A stretch of 13,748 nucleotides of DNA, taken from Actinomycetota bacterium (lineage in GTDB: Bacteria; Actinomycetota; Acidimicrobiia; Acidimicrobiales; Aldehydirespiratoraceae). Positions 13,201 through 13,748 of this stretch are shown piece after piece (within the stretch, counting starts at the first letter, position 1; every line of letters starts with the position of its first letter). Where the stretch lies: positions 1-13,748 of the forward strand of contig JAAXHB010000014.1 of the NCBI GenBank assembly GCA_012271125.1, written 5' to 3'. The notes beneath the pieces were generated by a model. The model saw only the letters and a program-made list of their open reading frames with translations. It did no database searches and had not been told where the DNA came from. The translations under genes and the position numbers were made by a program.

Positions 13201-13748
13201 GTGGACGCGGGCAGCTTCGTTGCCTTGCACACCGATCATTACGAATTGACGATGGTGTCCGCGGCTTTGCAGTCCGGGGTGGCGCAGCGACGGGCGGTGT
13301 TTGAGGTTTTTACCCGTGATTTGCCGGCGGGTCGTGCTTATGGTGTGGTGGCTGGCGTTGAGAGGGTCTTGAAGGTGGTCGATGGGTTCCGTTTTGGTAT
13401 CCACGCAATTGAGCATCTGCGCTCTATCGGGGTGGCGTCAACGCCTGAGATGGTGGACTGGCTTGGGGAGTATCGCTTTAGCGGAGATGTTGTCGGCTAC
13501 GCCGAAGGGGAGCTGTTTTTTGATTATTCACCGATTTTGACGGTGGAAGGATCTTTTGCTGAATGCGTTGTGCTTGAGACGGTGATCTTGTCGATCCTGA
13601 ATCATGACTGTGCGGTTGCTTCAGCGGCGGCAAGGATGCGTGACGCTGCCCCTGGTCGGGCTTTGCTTGAGGGGGGGAGTCGCCGCACTGACCCGTCTGC
13701 GGCGGTTGCTGCGGCACGGGCTGCCTACATCGGCGGATTTGATAAGAC
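13201..13748 (+). CDS. pncB: Nicotinate phosphoribosyltransferase (3' partial)
   Basis: The enzyme joins nicotinate to phosphoribosyl pyrophosphate with ATP use, giving nicotinate mononucleotide for NAD salvage. The 182 codons present show the family's N-terminal half: TDHYELTM (11-18), VFEVFTRDLPAGRAYGVVAG (30-49), the GYAEGELFF...SPILTVEGSFAE stretch, LETVILSILNHD, and GGSRRTDPSAAVAAARAAYIGGF near the edge. The C-terminal half lies beyond the window. GTG 13201 is chosen because it places the TDHYELTM motif at the usual distance from the start. An in-frame GTG at 13177, just after two TAG codons, is an alternative. Neither has a good ribosome binding site, so the mRNA may be leaderless or its translation coupled to the upstream small ORF. 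It is divergent from the ABC exporter operon. Confidence 0.93.
   Translation, partial: MDAGSFVALHTDHYELTMVSAALQSGVAQRRAVFEVFTRDLPAGRAYGVVAGVERVLKVVDGFRFGIHAIEHLRSIGVASTPEMVDWLGEYRFSGDVVGYAEGELFFDYSPILTVEGSFAECVVLETVILSILNHDCAVASAAARMRDAAPGRALLEGGSRRTDPSAAVAAARAAYIGGFDK

Overview
The window looks like a chromosomal segment of an actinobacterium, most likely of the class Acidimicrobiia. This rests on three things: the surface protein at the left edge has SLH-type repeats with the GCGDG..FCPDD cysteine signature common in that group; the prenyl synthase is of the actinobacterial IdsA type (DDVMD first motif, RDDVLG second motif); and GTG starts and GC-rich third positions are frequent in the right-hand block. 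This is judged by eye without a database search.

Layout. (1) Positions 1-3866 hold plus-strand, accessory-looking genes. A large secreted SLH / cadherin-like / RCC1-repeat protein is cut by the left edge. After a 136-bp regulatory gap comes a compact two-gene module of unknown function (2857-3861). (2) Positions 3867-13044 form one unbroken minus-strand block of seven genes, transcribed from right to left: an ABC exporter, xseA, xseB, an isoprenyl diphosphate synthase (idsA-like), prfC (release factor RF3), a sulfatase, and a diverged Glu/Leu/Phe/Val-dehydrogenase-like protein. Most junctions overlap (ATGA, an 11-nt overlap, TGATG, TAATG) or leave short gaps (20 and 55 nt), so it reads as an operon. 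(3) On the right a divergent intergenic region precedes pncB (nicotinate phosphoribosyltransferase), which runs off the edge. That region holds a possible 26-codon leader ORF with a strong ribosome binding site.

How the genes fit together. xseA and xseB make the two subunits of exonuclease VII, and an xseB-prenyl synthase neighbourhood is also known from E. coli (xseB-ispA). prfC, the sulfatase and the dehydrogenase-like gene are joined by 1-nt stop/start overlaps, so their translation is probably coupled, although no shared pathway is evident. The two-gene module (a protein with a WDGYGA motif and one with an NPAHA motif) is the best candidate for an undescribed system. The most unusual structural signal is a triplicated 33-bp palindromic repeat inserted in frame in the prenyl synthase gene. 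Its stems show a compensatory base-pair change that alters the encoded amino acids. The sulfatase and the ABC exporter carry their own low-complexity in-frame inserts.

Apart from short intergenic gaps (2721-2856, 8029-8083, 13045-13200) the window is fully coding. No tRNA, rRNA, CRISPR array, insertion sequence or clear intrinsic terminator was seen.
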